From an uncultured Caulobacter sp. (GTDB taxonomy: Bacteria; Pseudomonadota; Alphaproteobacteria; Caulobacterales; Caulobacteraceae), in assembly GCF_937900395.1 (NCBI RefSeq), contig NZ_CALCDX010000071.1, forward strand, positions 1 through 31,993: a stretch of 31,993 nucleotides of DNA. The letters are read 5' to 3'. Made by a program: the position numbers and the translations under genes. The stretch's first letter is position 1. The number at the start of each line of letters is the position of its first letter. Shown in pieces: positions 23,001-30,595 of the stretch. A model generated the notes under the pieces. It searched no databases. It was not told where the DNA came from and was given only the letters and a program-made list of their open reading frames with translations.

Positions 23001-23242
23001 CTTCGGCTCCCGAGAAACAAAACGTCGGACGATCAACGCGCGGATGCGCGGCCAAGCTCCCGCCCGGCGGCATGGCGCGCGCTGGAACGGCAAGCCGTTG
23101 CTTGTGAAACGCCCGGCCGCGTGATCTTCTCCCCGGCCATTGGGGTCGGCGAGGACGATTTGACCCGGACCGCGTCGGGGGGCGCGCCGGGACGGTCCGC
23201 GCGGCTCCTCACGTTTCTTAAAAGCTTGGGCAAGGCTTGGGT

Positions 23243-25111
23243 ATGAACATCGTTATCGCCGCGGGCGTCCTGATCACGCTCGTGACCGGAATTCCCGTCC
23301 TCATCCAGCTGCTCAAGGGCCATCCGCGCGGCCTGATCATCTGCTTCCTGGCCGAGATGTGGGAGCGGTTCTCCTACTACGGCATGCGGGCGATCCTGAT
23401 TTTCTATCTGACGCAGCACTTCCTGTTCGACCCGAAGACGGCGTCGGGCCACTACGGCTCCTACACCTCGCTGGTCTATCTGCTGCCGCTGCTGGGCGGC
23501 ATGCTGGCCGACAAGTGGCTGGGCACCCGCAAGGCGGTCGCGTTCGGCGCTTTGCTGCTGGTGGCGGGTCACCTGGCCATGGCGGTGGAGGGCAAACCCG
23601 CCATCCAGACCTTGACCTATGGCGGCGCGACCTATGAGTTCCAGTCCGAAGGCCGAGGCCAGGAGCGCGTGTCGCGGCTGGTCGTCGCCGGCAAGCCTTA
23701 CGAGGTCGCCGCCACCAAGACGGGCGATTTCGAGATCAAGGGGCTGCCGGCCGCCGCACCGCTCCCCGCCGTACTGCCCAAGGCCGATTACAAGCTCGAT
23801 GTGGCCGCCCGCGACCCGTTCTATCTGAATGTCTTCTGGTTCGCCCTGTCGCTGATCATCCTGGGCGTCGGCTTCCTGAAGCCGAACATCTCGACGATCG
23901 TCGGCCAGCTCTATCCGCAGGGCGATCCGCGCCGCGACCCGGGCTTCACCCTCTACTATTACGGCATCAATCTGGGCTCGTTCTGGGCCTCGATCCTTTG
24001 CGGTCTGCTGGGCGTCAGCGTCGGCTGGTGGGCGGGCTTCGGCCTCGCCGGCCTGGGCATGCTGGCCGGCTTCATCGTCTTCGTGCTGGGCAAGCCTTGG
24101 CTGGAGAACAAGGCCGAGCCGCCCCATCCCGAGGCTCTCAAGAAGAAGGTCCTCGGCCCGCTCAGCCTGGAGACGATGATCTACGCCGTCTCGCTGCTGG
24201 GCCTCGTCGGCATCTTCTTCCTGGTGCAGTTCAACGGCGTCGTCGGCATGGCGCTGAACATCGGCATCATCGCCTCGCTGGCCTATATCGGCTGGTTCAT
24301 GGCGACCAAGTGCGCCAAGGCGGAACGCGAGCGGCTGGCGCTGGCGGTGTTCCTGATCTTCGGCGCGGTGGTGTTCTGGACCCTGTTCGAGCAGGCCGGC
24401 TCCTCGCTCAGCCTGTTCGCCGCGACCAATGTCCAACTGGACCTGGTGCGCGAGCCTGTCCGTCTGCTGGGCGGGGCGATCACCCTGGCCACGGGCGAGC
24501 AACTGAAGGCGGCCGGCATCGATCCGGCGTCCACCTTCTGGGTCAACACCAGCTTCAACGCGCCTCAGACTCAGATGCTGAACGCGGGCTGGATCCTGAT
24601 CTTCGCGCCGGTCTTCGCCGCCCTCTGGACCTTCCTGGGCGCGCGCGGACGCGATCCGAACCCGGTGATCAAGTTCGGCCTGGCGCTGATCCAGGTCGGG
24701 GCGGGCTTCCTGCTGCTGAAGTGGGGCGCGACCTTCGCCGACGGCGCGTTCCGCTTGCCGCTGATCTTCCTGGTGCTGATGTACATGCTGCACACCACCG
24801 GCGAGATGTGCATGTCGCCGGTCGGCCTGTCGCAGATGACCAAGCTGTCGCCGCTCTCGATGGTCTCATTCATGATGGCCGTCTGGTTCCTGGCCCTGGC
24901 CATCGCCCAGTGGGTCGGCGGCAAGATCGCTGGCCTGGCGGCGACCGAGACGGTCGGCGGGCAGGTGCTGGATCCGGCCCTGGCGCTGGCGTCGTCGCTG
25001 AAGGTGTTCAACGTCATCGGCTTGGTCGCCGTCGCGATCGGCGTCGGCTTCCTTGCGCTGTCGCCGATCCTCAAGAAGTGGTCGCACGGCGCCGACGACG
25101 TCACGGCGTAA
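23243..25111 (+). CDS. POT family proton-coupled peptide transporter
   Basis: A 622-residue transporter of the major facilitator POT/PTR group, importing di- and tripeptides with protons. EMWERFSYYGMRAILIFYLT carries the E-x-x-E-R motif on helix 1, GGMLADKWLGTRKAV is the first signature, and GFLKPNISTIVGQLY with FTLYYYGINLGSFW the second. Between helices 3-4 and the PTR motif lies an extra 85-residue soluble loop (about residues 117-195) that makes the protein longer than typical 480-500-residue bacterial POTs. ATG 23243 is preceded by AAGG at 7 bases. A strong hairpin follows the stop. Confidence 0.92.
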   Translation: MNIVIAAGVLITLVTGIPVLIQLLKGHPRGLIICFLAEMWERFSYYGMRAILIFYLTQHFLFDPKTASGHYGSYTSLVYLLPLLGGMLADKWLGTRKAVAFGALLLVAGHLAMAVEGKPAIQTLTYGGATYEFQSEGRGQERVSRLVVAGKPYEVAATKTGDFEIKGLPAAAPLPAVLPKADYKLDVAARDPFYLNVFWFALSLIILGVGFLKPNISTIVGQLYPQGDPRRDPGFTLYYYGINLGSFWASILCGLLGVSVGWWAGFGLAGLGMLAGFIVFVLGKPWLENKAEPPHPEALKKKVLGPLSLETMIYAVSLLGLVGIFFLVQFNGVVGMALNIGIIASLAYIGWFMATKCAKAERERLALAVFLIFGAVVFWTLFEQAGSSLSLFAATNVQLDLVREPVRLLGGAITLATGEQLKAAGIDPASTFWVNTSFNAPQTQMLNAGWILIFAPVFAALWTFLGARGRDPNPVIKFGLALIQVGAGFLLLKWGATFADGAFRLPLIFLVLMYMLHTTGEMCMSPVGLSQMTKLSPLSMVSFMMAVWFLALAIAQWVGGKIAGLAATETVGGQVLDPALALASSLKVFNVIGLVAVAIGVGFLALSPILKKWSHGADDVTA

Positions 25112-25128
25112 GCTGACCCAGACGAACG

Positions 25129-25158
25129 AAGGGCCCCGGCGACGATTCCGGGGCCCTT
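25129..25158 (+). terminator. Perfect 11-pair hairpin after the POT gene
   Basis: AAGGGCCCCGG (25129-25139) pairs exactly with CCGGGGCCCTT (25148-25158) around an 8-base loop. It starts 17 bases after the stop codon. There is only a TT, not a long U-run, so it may be a transcript end-stabiliser or Rho-assisted terminator. Confidence 0.6.
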
Positions 25159-25161
25159 CCC

Positions 25162-25312
25162 GGGACGTGGAGGGGCCACGTCCCTACTCCAGGTGGGAAC
25201 GGCCCGGCGATGGCTCAAATCGCCGGACCGCTTTCCGCTCCTACCCGAAGCCCAAGGCGCGGCGTTTTCCGCCGCGCGATTCTGAAAGTCCGGGGCCGAC
25301 CTAGCCGAGGTC
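25162..25312 (+). other. Series of four further hairpins, possible structured RNA
   Basis: This fills the 321-base gap between the POT gene and GNAT. GGGACGTGG/CCACGTCCC (25162-25184, 5-base loop), CCGGCGAT/ATCGCCGG (25204-25226, 7-base loop), GCGCGGCG/CGCCGCGC (25257-25277, TTTTC loop) and GACCT/AGGTC (25298-25312). All stems are perfect. No reading frame with coding character covers them. 25313-25432 has no recognised structure and presumably holds the GNAT promoter. Confidence 0.45.
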
Positions 25313-25432
25313 TTTGCGACTATTGTGACGGTCGCCGGACTTGCGGGCACCCTGCCGACACCTGTGGCTCGGTGAAAGTTACAAGCCTGAAATCTGGATT
25401 AAACCTTCGACAGAAAAGGCTGCCGAGACGCC

Positions 25433-25930
25433 ATGGACGACGCAACGACGGCTCTGACCCCGGATGATCTGGCTGGCGTCCCCGGCGAGGCCTTACTGGC
25501 CCTCAATAACGATCATGCGCTCGAGCTTTCCTGGCTGGAGCCGGAGCGGCTCGCCAAGCTGGTCGCGGAGGCGTTCGTCGCGCGTCGCGTCGGCGTCGCC
25601 GAGGCCCTGCTGTTGGCCTTTGACCAGGACGCCGACTACGACAGCGTCAATTTTCTATGGTTCCGCGACCGCTTCGATCGCTTCGTCTATGTCGATCGCG
25701 TGGTGGTGGCCGATGCGGCCCGGGGCAGGGGTCTGGCGCGGCGCCTGTACGACGATCTCTTCGCCGCCGCCCGCGCCGCTGGGCATGCGCGGATCGTCTG
25801 CGAGGTCAATTCCGACCCGCCCAATCCGGCGTCGGACGCCTTTCACGCCGCCCTGGGCTTTGTTCCGGTGGGAACGGCCCAGATCCACGGCGGCAAGAAG
25901 ACGGTGACCTATCTGGAGCGGGTTCTGTAA
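25433..25930 (+). CDS. GNAT family N-acetyltransferase
   Basis: A 165-residue acetyltransferase. The acetyl-CoA binding motif is VVVADAARGRGLARRLYDDLF (R-x-x-G-x-A form), followed by ARIVCEVNSDPPNPASDAFH and ALGFVPVGTAQI, which match the V-x(3-4)-N..S..fy..lGF pattern of GNAT proteins. The strand before it, FVYVDRVVVAD, is usual. The substrate is unknown. The ribosome site is weak at 25433. It converges on tldD with 134 bases between, occupied by a terminator inside an inverted repeat. Confidence 0.9.
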   Translation: MDDATTALTPDDLAGVPGEALLALNNDHALELSWLEPERLAKLVAEAFVARRVGVAEALLLAFDQDADYDSVNFLWFRDRFDRFVYVDRVVVADAARGRGLARRLYDDLFAAARAAGHARIVCEVNSDPPNPASDAFHAALGFVPVGTAQIHGGKKTVTYLERVL

Positions 25931-25938
25931 TTCCGACC

Positions 25939-26052
25939 TTCCCGGCGAATGCCGGGACCCAGATCGGAAAGCTCCGAGGCGCACGCAAAAACGCCCGCGA
26001 TCCTCTAGGACGCGGGCGCTCTGGCATCTGGGCCCCGGCATTCGCCGGGGAA
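25939..26052. repeat. REP-like inverted repeat pair around a terminator
   Basis: CCCGGCGAATGCCGGG (25941-25956) followed by ACCCAGAT is mirrored at 26026-26050 by ATCTGGG plus CCCCGGCATTCGCCGGGG, so the arms match over 24 bases with one substitution. Each arm is itself a palindrome (CCCGGC-GAAT-GCCGGG). This palindromic motif with flanking CCCAGAT is the style of intergenic REP elements seen many times per genome in Caulobacter relatives; the copy number cannot be tested here. Confidence 0.65.
25987..26018 (-). terminator. Intrinsic terminator of tldD
   Basis: On the minus strand CGCCCGCG (complement of 26011-26018) pairs with CGCGGGCG (complement of 25992-25999), extended by TCC/GGA around a 4-base loop, and is followed at once by TTTTT (complement of 25987-25991). 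It lies 47 bases beyond the tldD stop and inside the REP-like pair. Confidence 0.8.
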
Positions 26053-26064
26053 ATCGGATTGGGG

Positions 26065-27501
26065 TTAGACCGCCGTCCCGCCGACCGTTAGGCCCGTGAT
26101 CTTCAAGCTGGGCTGACCGACGCCGACCGGCACGCCCTGGCCGGACTTGCCGCAGACGCCGATGCCCGGGTCGAAGTCGAAGTCGTTGCCGATCATCGTC
26201 ACCTTGGTCAGGGCGCTGGGACCGTCGCCGATCAGGGTCGCGCCCTTGACGGGGCTGGTGATCTTGCCGTCCTCGACCAAATAGGCCTCGGTGCACTGGA
26301 AGACGAACTTGCCGTTGGTGATGTCCACCTGGCCGCCGCCGAAGCTGGCGCAGTAGAGGCCGCGCTTCATCGAGGCGATCATCTCCTGGGGATCGTCCTT
26401 GCCCGCCAGCATGCCGGTGTTGGTCATGCGCGGCATGGGCATGTGGGCGTAGGACTGGCGGCGACCGTTGCCGGTGGCCTTCATGCCCATCAGCCGCGCG
26501 CTCATCCGGTCGTGCATATAGCCGACGAGGATGCCGTCCTCGATCAGGATGGTCCGTTCGGTGGGCGTGCCCTCGTCGTCGACGGTCAGCGAGCCGCGGC
26601 GGCCGGCGATCGAGCCGTCGTCGAACACGGTGACGCCCGGGGCGGCCACGCGCTCGCCGATGCGGCCGGAGAAGGCGCTGATGCCCTTGCGGTTGAAGTC
26701 GCCCTCCAGGCCGTGGCCGACGGCCTCGTGCAGCAGCACGCCGTTCCAGCCCGGACCCAGCACCACGTCCATCTCGCCGGCGGGGCAGGCGACCGCGTCG
26801 AGATTGACCAAAGCGCGGCGCAGCGATTCCTCGACCTGATCCTGCCACTTGTCGGGGCTGATCCAGGCGGCGAAGCCGGCGCGCCCGCCGGCGCCTGAGC
26901 TGCCGGTCTCGCGGCGGCCGTCCTTCTCGACGGTGACCTGGACATTGACCCGCACCAGCGGCCGCACGTCGCGGATCAGGCGGCCGTCGGCGCGCAGGAT
27001 TTCGACGATCCGCCGCTCGCCGGCCATCGAGGCCATGACCTGCACCACCCGCGGATCGCGGGCGCGGGCGAAGGCGTCGATCTCCTGCAGCAGGGCGACC
27101 TTGTCGGAGAAGTCGGGCGAGGCGACGGGATTGTCCTCGCCATAGAGCTTTTCGTTGGTGGCGCGGGGGCCTTCGGCGGCGACGCCCGCATGGCCGCGCT
27201 TGGCGAGGCTGGCCGAGTCCGCGGCGCGGCGGATGGCGGCCTCGGAAATCTCGGCGGCGTGGGCGTAGCCGGCGGTTTCGCCGGCCACCACGCGCAGGCC
27301 AAAGCCTTCGCCGCTGTCGTAGGAGGCGCTCTTCAGCCGTCCGTCGTCGAACACGAAGGACTCGCTTTCGGAGCGTTCGAGGAACAGTTCGCCGTCGTCG
27401 GCGCCGGCGAGGGCCTCGTCCAGCACTTGGCGGGCGCGCTCGGGATCGACGCCGGCCGCGTCGAGCAGGGACAGGGAAGAGGCGGGGAAGGGAGCGTTCA
27501 T
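26065..27501 (-). CDS. tldD: Metalloprotease TldD
   Basis: A 478-residue cytosolic protein of the TldD/PmbA family; with its partner it cleaves modified peptides such as microcin B17 precursor and CcdA antitoxin. The zinc motif HEAVGH (258-263, HExxxH) is inside GVLLHEAVGHGLEGDF, and the segments SAFSGRIGERVAAPGVTVFDDG, GYMHDRMSARLMG and MTNTGMLAGKDDPQEMI are diagnostic. The end GVCGKSGQGVPVGVGQPSL is the family-conserved cysteine region. The TldE/PmbA partner is not in this window. ATG 27501 gives the usual length; ATG 27537 would add 12 residues. A good terminator follows. Confidence 0.95.
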   Translation of the reverse strand: MNAPFPASSLSLLDAAGVDPERARQVLDEALAGADDGELFLERSESESFVFDDGRLKSASYDSGEGFGLRVVAGETAGYAHAAEISEAAIRRAADSASLAKRGHAGVAAEGPRATNEKLYGEDNPVASPDFSDKVALLQEIDAFARARDPRVVQVMASMAGERRIVEILRADGRLIRDVRPLVRVNVQVTVEKDGRRETGSSGAGGRAGFAAWISPDKWQDQVEESLRRALVNLDAVACPAGEMDVVLGPGWNGVLLHEAVGHGLEGDFNRKGISAFSGRIGERVAAPGVTVFDDGSIAGRRGSLTVDDEGTPTERTILIEDGILVGYMHDRMSARLMGMKATGNGRRQSYAHMPMPRMTNTGMLAGKDDPQEMIASMKRGLYCASFGGGQVDITNGKFVFQCTEAYLVEDGKITSPVKGATLIGDGPSALTKVTMIGNDFDFDPGIGVCGKSGQGVPVGVGQPSLKITGLTVGGTAV

Positions 27502-27557
27502 GCGCCTACAGGTAGGCTTTCGAATCGCATCCGTCACCCCGCCCCTTTTGTCGCGGA

Positions 27558-28373
27558 TCAGTACTCCCGGCGGATTTCGCCCGAACCGGTGATCTCGCTG
27601 CTGACCGTCTTGGGCTCGGTGCGCAGCTCGACGTCGCCGCTGCCGGAGATGTCGATCCGGGCCAGCTGGGTGGCGAAGATCGCGCCGCCGCCGCTGCCCG
27701 AGACGTTGACCTTGACCTCCTTGGCCTTCAGGTCGCCAAGGTCGACGTGGCCCGAACCCGAGCTGTCGATCGACGCCGCGTCCACGCGTCCCGCCGCCTC
27801 GACGTCGCCGCTGCCGCTGACGCTGACCGAGATGGTCGAATGGTCATAGCGGCGGATGTCGAGATCGCCGGAGCCGCGGACGTCGAACTTGGTGACATCC
27901 GGCGCGATGACGGTGATCTTCACCCGCTCGGAGTCGCTCTCGACCCGCAGGCCCAGGGCGTCGATCGTCAGACGATCGTGATCGATGTCATCGTTGCCTT
28001 CCAGGCTGAGGCGGCCGCCGTCGACTCGCAGTCGCTCAATGTAGTCCTTCGGGCCCGAGGCGACGATCTTCGCTTCGGGGCCCTGGACGAACACCACGTC
28101 GACCGGCAGATCGATGAGCAGGTCGCTCTTGCCCGTCCAGGCGAAGGTGCGATCGATCGTCGGCGCCGGCCGTTCGCCATAAACGCGGTTCGCGCCGGTG
28201 TGGATGACCCTGCCGTTCTCGCGGACGACAATGGTTTCGTCATAACGGCTGAACGGCAGCGTCCAGCCGTCTTTCATGATCTGCGGGCCGGCGATGACCG
28301 CCACCCCGGCGAAGCAGCCGACGGCGAGCGCGAAGCTGGCGCCGGCGACGATGAGCGTATTGCGGATCAACAT
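27558..28373 (-). CDS. DUF2807 (GIN) domain protein with GSGDV repeats
   Basis: A 271-residue protein anchored or exported by an N-terminal hydrophobic segment (residues 5-30). The middle and end contain the recurring beta-strand turn motif: DVRGSGDLDIRR, SVSGSGDVEAAG, DSSGSGHVDLGD, VSGSGGGAIFA, DISGSGDVELR and EITGSGEIR. This repeating GSGd pattern is the hallmark of the DUF2807 'putative auto-transporter adhesin head GIN' domain, a right-handed beta-helix of unknown function on the periplasmic side. It is the last gene of the PadR-DUF1700-DUF2807 operon, 18 bases after DUF1700; this three-gene arrangement is widespread and thought to be envelope-stress related. Confidence 0.88.
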   Translation of the reverse strand: MLIRNTLIVAGASFALAVGCFAGVAVIAGPQIMKDGWTLPFSRYDETIVVRENGRVIHTGANRVYGERPAPTIDRTFAWTGKSDLLIDLPVDVVFVQGPEAKIVASGPKDYIERLRVDGGRLSLEGNDDIDHDRLTIDALGLRVESDSERVKITVIAPDVTKFDVRGSGDLDIRRYDHSTISVSVSGSGDVEAAGRVDAASIDSSGSGHVDLGDLKAKEVKVNVSGSGGGAIFATQLARIDISGSGDVELRTEPKTVSSEITGSGEIRREY

Positions 28374-28391
28374 GGTCCCCTCCTATTCCGC

Positions 28392-28955
28392 TCAGGCTTG
28401 TTCGATGGCCGGCTTCAGCAGCCGGTAGTGGAGGCGGGCGTACCAGACGACCGCGTTGAAGACGGCGACCGTGACCAGGGTCAGCAGCGCGCCCAGGCAG
28501 GTGGCCAGACCCATCAGGCCCAGGCCCGCCAGAAAGGCCGTGATCGGTCCCCCCGGCGGTCCGGTCAGTGGTCCGGCCGCGAAGACGAAGCCGCCGCCGA
28601 TGAAGATCGACACCACGGCGACCAGCATGCCGAACAGGGTCATCAGAACGCCCATCAGCAGCGGCAGCAGGATGATCACGTCGATGGCCCCCAAGCCCAG
28701 AAGGGCGATGACCGCCGCCATGGCGTTCGAGGGGTTCTTGCGCTCTTCCCACTGCTTGAGGCCGGCCTCGGCGCGCAGCTCGCGGGCCAGGCGGTCGGGA
28801 TCGCCCAGGGCGGCGGCCACCTCGGCCTCGCTGCGGCCGGCGGCCATGGCGTCGGCGAAGTGGGCTTCGTGGTCGGCGACGATGTCGGCGATCGTGGTGA
28901 CCGGCAGGCCGGCCAGGCCGCGCCGCAGGCGGGTCATGAACTCGGCGCGGGTCAT
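28392..28955 (-). CDS. DUF1700 family membrane protein
   Basis: A 187-residue protein beginning MTRAEFMTRLRRGLAGLP, then DIVADHEAHFADAMAAGRSE and AEVAAALGDPDRLARELRAE, the exact DUF1700/HAAS N-terminal module found next to PadR regulators. Three or four hydrophobic helices follow (about residues 78-178). The ATG overlaps the PadR stop (ATGA at 28952-28955), so the two proteins are translationally coupled. The N-terminal module in relatives is proposed to interact with the membrane domain or the regulator; no reaction is known. Confidence 0.92.
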   Translation of the reverse strand: MTRAEFMTRLRRGLAGLPVTTIADIVADHEAHFADAMAAGRSEAEVAAALGDPDRLARELRAEAGLKQWEERKNPSNAMAAVIALLGLGAIDVIILLPLLMGVLMTLFGMLVAVVSIFIGGGFVFAAGPLTGPPGGPITAFLAGLGLMGLATCLGALLTLVTVAVFNAVVWYARLHYRLLKPAIEQA

Positions 28956-29278
28956 GCGGCGGCTCCCACGATGGCGTTGACGGCCTGGCTGAAGGCGACC
29001 CACTCGGTCTTCTGCTGCTCCAGGCTGCGGCGGCCCTCGGCCGTCAGGCGGTAGTATTTGCGCGGCGGACCGCTCTGGCTTTCGACCAGATAGGTCTCGA
29101 CCAGCCCATCCGACTGCATGCGGCGCATCAGCGGATAGATCGTCCCTTCCCCCATATCGATGTCCTTCGTGAGCCTGCTGGCGATCTCGTAGGCGTAGCT
29201 GTCGGCGTGCGAGAGCAGGGCCAGCACGCACAACGCCAGCACGCCTTTCTTCAATTGGATTTCAATGGCTTCCGGCAC
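28952..29278 (-). CDS. PadR family transcriptional regulator
   Basis: A 108-residue winged-helix regulator. The pattern VLALCVLALLSHADSYAYEIASRL followed by GEGTIYPLMRRMQSDGLVET is the PadR signature (EGTlYplL.RLe..Glv), then SGPPRKYYRLTAEGRRSL. The start codon is GTG (29278) with AAGGAGG upstream. A pair of palindromes, AGTACC-N4-GGTACT and AGTATC-N4-GGTACC, stands 29-62 bases before the start, so self-repression of the operon is likely. Confidence 0.93.
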   Translation of the reverse strand: MPEAIEIQLKKGVLALCVLALLSHADSYAYEIASRLTKDIDMGEGTIYPLMRRMQSDGLVETYLVESQSGPPRKYYRLTAEGRRSLEQQKTEWVAFSQAVNAIVGAAA

Positions 29279-29306
29279 GTCGTCCTCGCCTCCTTGGATG
29301 CTCCCT

Positions 29307-29339
29307 AGTACCGCACGGTACTGAGTATCGCAAGGTACC
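29307..29339 (-). promoter_or_regulatory. Tandem PadR-type operator
   Basis: AGTACC-GCAC-GGTACT (29307-29322) is a perfect 6-4-6 palindrome. A second, imperfect copy, AGTATC-GCAA-GGTACC (29324-29339), starts 17 bases later. Two dyads repeated at about 1.6 helical turns in front of a PadR gene fit an auto-regulatory operator; assignment to PadR is inference from position and symmetry. Confidence 0.55.
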
Positions 29340-29401
29340 TATCCATGAACGATACGTAATGATGCGGAAATAGCGGGAAGCGCGGGGAGGGGGCTGAGTT
29401 C

Positions 29402-29524
29402 ATGCGGGAGGAAACGCGCGCACGGCAAGCCCTCGCACAGAGTGTGGTCTCTGGCGCTTGGCAACGGCTAGCGATGCGCGTATGCAGCCTCGGAATGGCC
29501 TTTTTCGGGGCGGGCTGCGTGTGA
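29402..29524 (+). CDS. Possible 40-residue small protein upstream of coxB
   Basis: ATG at 29402 with GGGGAGGGGG 8 bases upstream, then 40 codons to TGA at 29522. The predicted peptide begins MREETRARQALAQSVVSG and ends in a hydrophobic, cysteine-containing LGMAFFGAGCV. It lies in the 365-base gap between PadR and coxB and is on the same strand as coxB. It could be a leader peptide or a chance frame; it has no recognised family. The rest of the gap (29525-29643) holds the FixK-like box and presumably the coxB promoter. Confidence 0.35.
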   Translation: MREETRARQALAQSVVSGAWQRLAMRVCSLGMAFFGAGCV

Positions 29525-29601
29525 CTTTGCGTCTTGTTGGACGCCGTCGCTCGCACGACCGCATCGGAGGGTCATCATAAGCAAGTCGGCGCGGCGTGAC
29601 A

Positions 29602-29615
29602 TTGATCATCGTCAA
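29602..29615 (+). promoter_or_regulatory. FNR/FixK-like box before coxB
   Basis: TTGATCATCGTCAA matches the FNR/FixK consensus TTGAT-N4-ATCAA at 9 of 10 fixed positions (G for A). It lies 28 bases before the coxB ATG and is centred in a wider dyad flanked by GCGGCG and CGCCGC. A site this close to the start would fit repression of the high-oxygen oxidase when oxygen is scarce. Confidence 0.5.
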
Positions 29616-29643
29616 ATCGCCGCCGAAACGGGCCGTGAGGGAT

Positions 29644-30573
29644 ATGAAGGCGCAATTTTCGGGGATTCGGCGGGTCTTGACGGGCGCCAGCGCGCTCGCC
29701 GCCAGTGTCGTTTTCGCGGGGCACGCCCTCGCCGAGGATCTTTTGGGGCAGCCGACGCCGGGAGCGATCGACCTGCAGCCGGCCGCGTCGGAGCTGAAGC
29801 ACCACGCGATCTGGTTCCACAACGTGATCCTGCTGCCGATCATCACGGCCATCACGCTGCTGGTGCTGGGCCTGCTGATCTGGATCATCGTTCGCTACAA
29901 CAAGAAGGCGAACCCGGTTCCGGCCAAGTTCAGCCACAACACCACGATCGAGGTCATCTGGACCCTGGTGCCGGTGCTGATCCTGATGGTCATCGCCATC
30001 TTCTCGTTCCGGCTGCTGTTCCACTACAACGACATGCCCAAGCCCTACATGACCGTGAAGGCCACGGGCTATCAGTGGTACTGGGGCTACGAGTATCCCG
30101 ACCAGAAGATCAGCGAGATCGTGTCGCTGCCGCTCACCAAGGAGCAGGCGGACGCCAAGAAGGTCCCGTATCTGCTGGCCGCCGACAACGCCATGATCGT
30201 TCCCGTGGGCAAGGTCATCCGCGTGCAGGTCACCGGCGCCGACGTGATCCACGCCTTCGCCCTGCCGGCGTTTGGTCTGAAGACCGACGCGATTCCCGGC
30301 CGCCTGAATGAAACCTGGTTCAAGGCCGAGAAGACCGGCGTCTTCTACGGTCAGTGCTCGGAACTGTGCGGCGTGGACCACGCCAACATGCCGATCGAGA
30401 TCCAGGTGGTGACGCAGGCTCAATTCGACGCCTGGGTGAAGTCGAAGACGGCCCTGCCGGCTCCGGCCGCCGCCCCCGCCGAGGCCGCCCCCGCTGCCGC
30501 CGCGCCCGCCGCGACCCCGGCCGCCGCTCCCGCTTCCGCTCCGGCCGCGGCGCCCGCCGCGCCGGCGGCTTAA
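29644..30573 (+). CDS. coxB: Cytochrome c oxidase (aa3) subunit II
   Basis: A 309-residue subunit that passes electrons from cytochrome c through its CuA centre to subunit I. A signal peptide (cleavage near HALA, residue 30) is followed by two membrane helices (about 60-85 and 103-125). The aromatic entry motif YQWYWGYEYPD is at 143-153, His203 in VIHAFALP, and CSELCGVDHANM (238-249) supplies Cys238, Glu240, Cys242, His246 and Met249. All CuA ligands are present. After residue 270 there is a 39-residue tail made almost only of Ala and Pro. ATG 29644 gives the proper signal peptide; GTG 29596 is less likely. coxA starts 22 bases downstream. Confidence 0.96.
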   Translation: MKAQFSGIRRVLTGASALAASVVFAGHALAEDLLGQPTPGAIDLQPAASELKHHAIWFHNVILLPIITAITLLVLGLLIWIIVRYNKKANPVPAKFSHNTTIEVIWTLVPVLILMVIAIFSFRLLFHYNDMPKPYMTVKATGYQWYWGYEYPDQKISEIVSLPLTKEQADAKKVPYLLAADNAMIVPVGKVIRVQVTGADVIHAFALPAFGLKTDAIPGRLNETWFKAEKTGVFYGQCSELCGVDHANMPIEIQVVTQAQFDAWVKSKTALPAPAAAPAEAAPAAAAPAATPAAAPASAPAAAPAAPAA

Positions 30574-30595
30574 GATACTCGCAGGATAAAGTCCG

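Noticed and set aside
23033..24793. Long minus-strand frame opposite the POT transporter
   Set aside because: Composition is charge- and Gln-rich without domain pattern; the POT gene on the plus strand explains the open frame.
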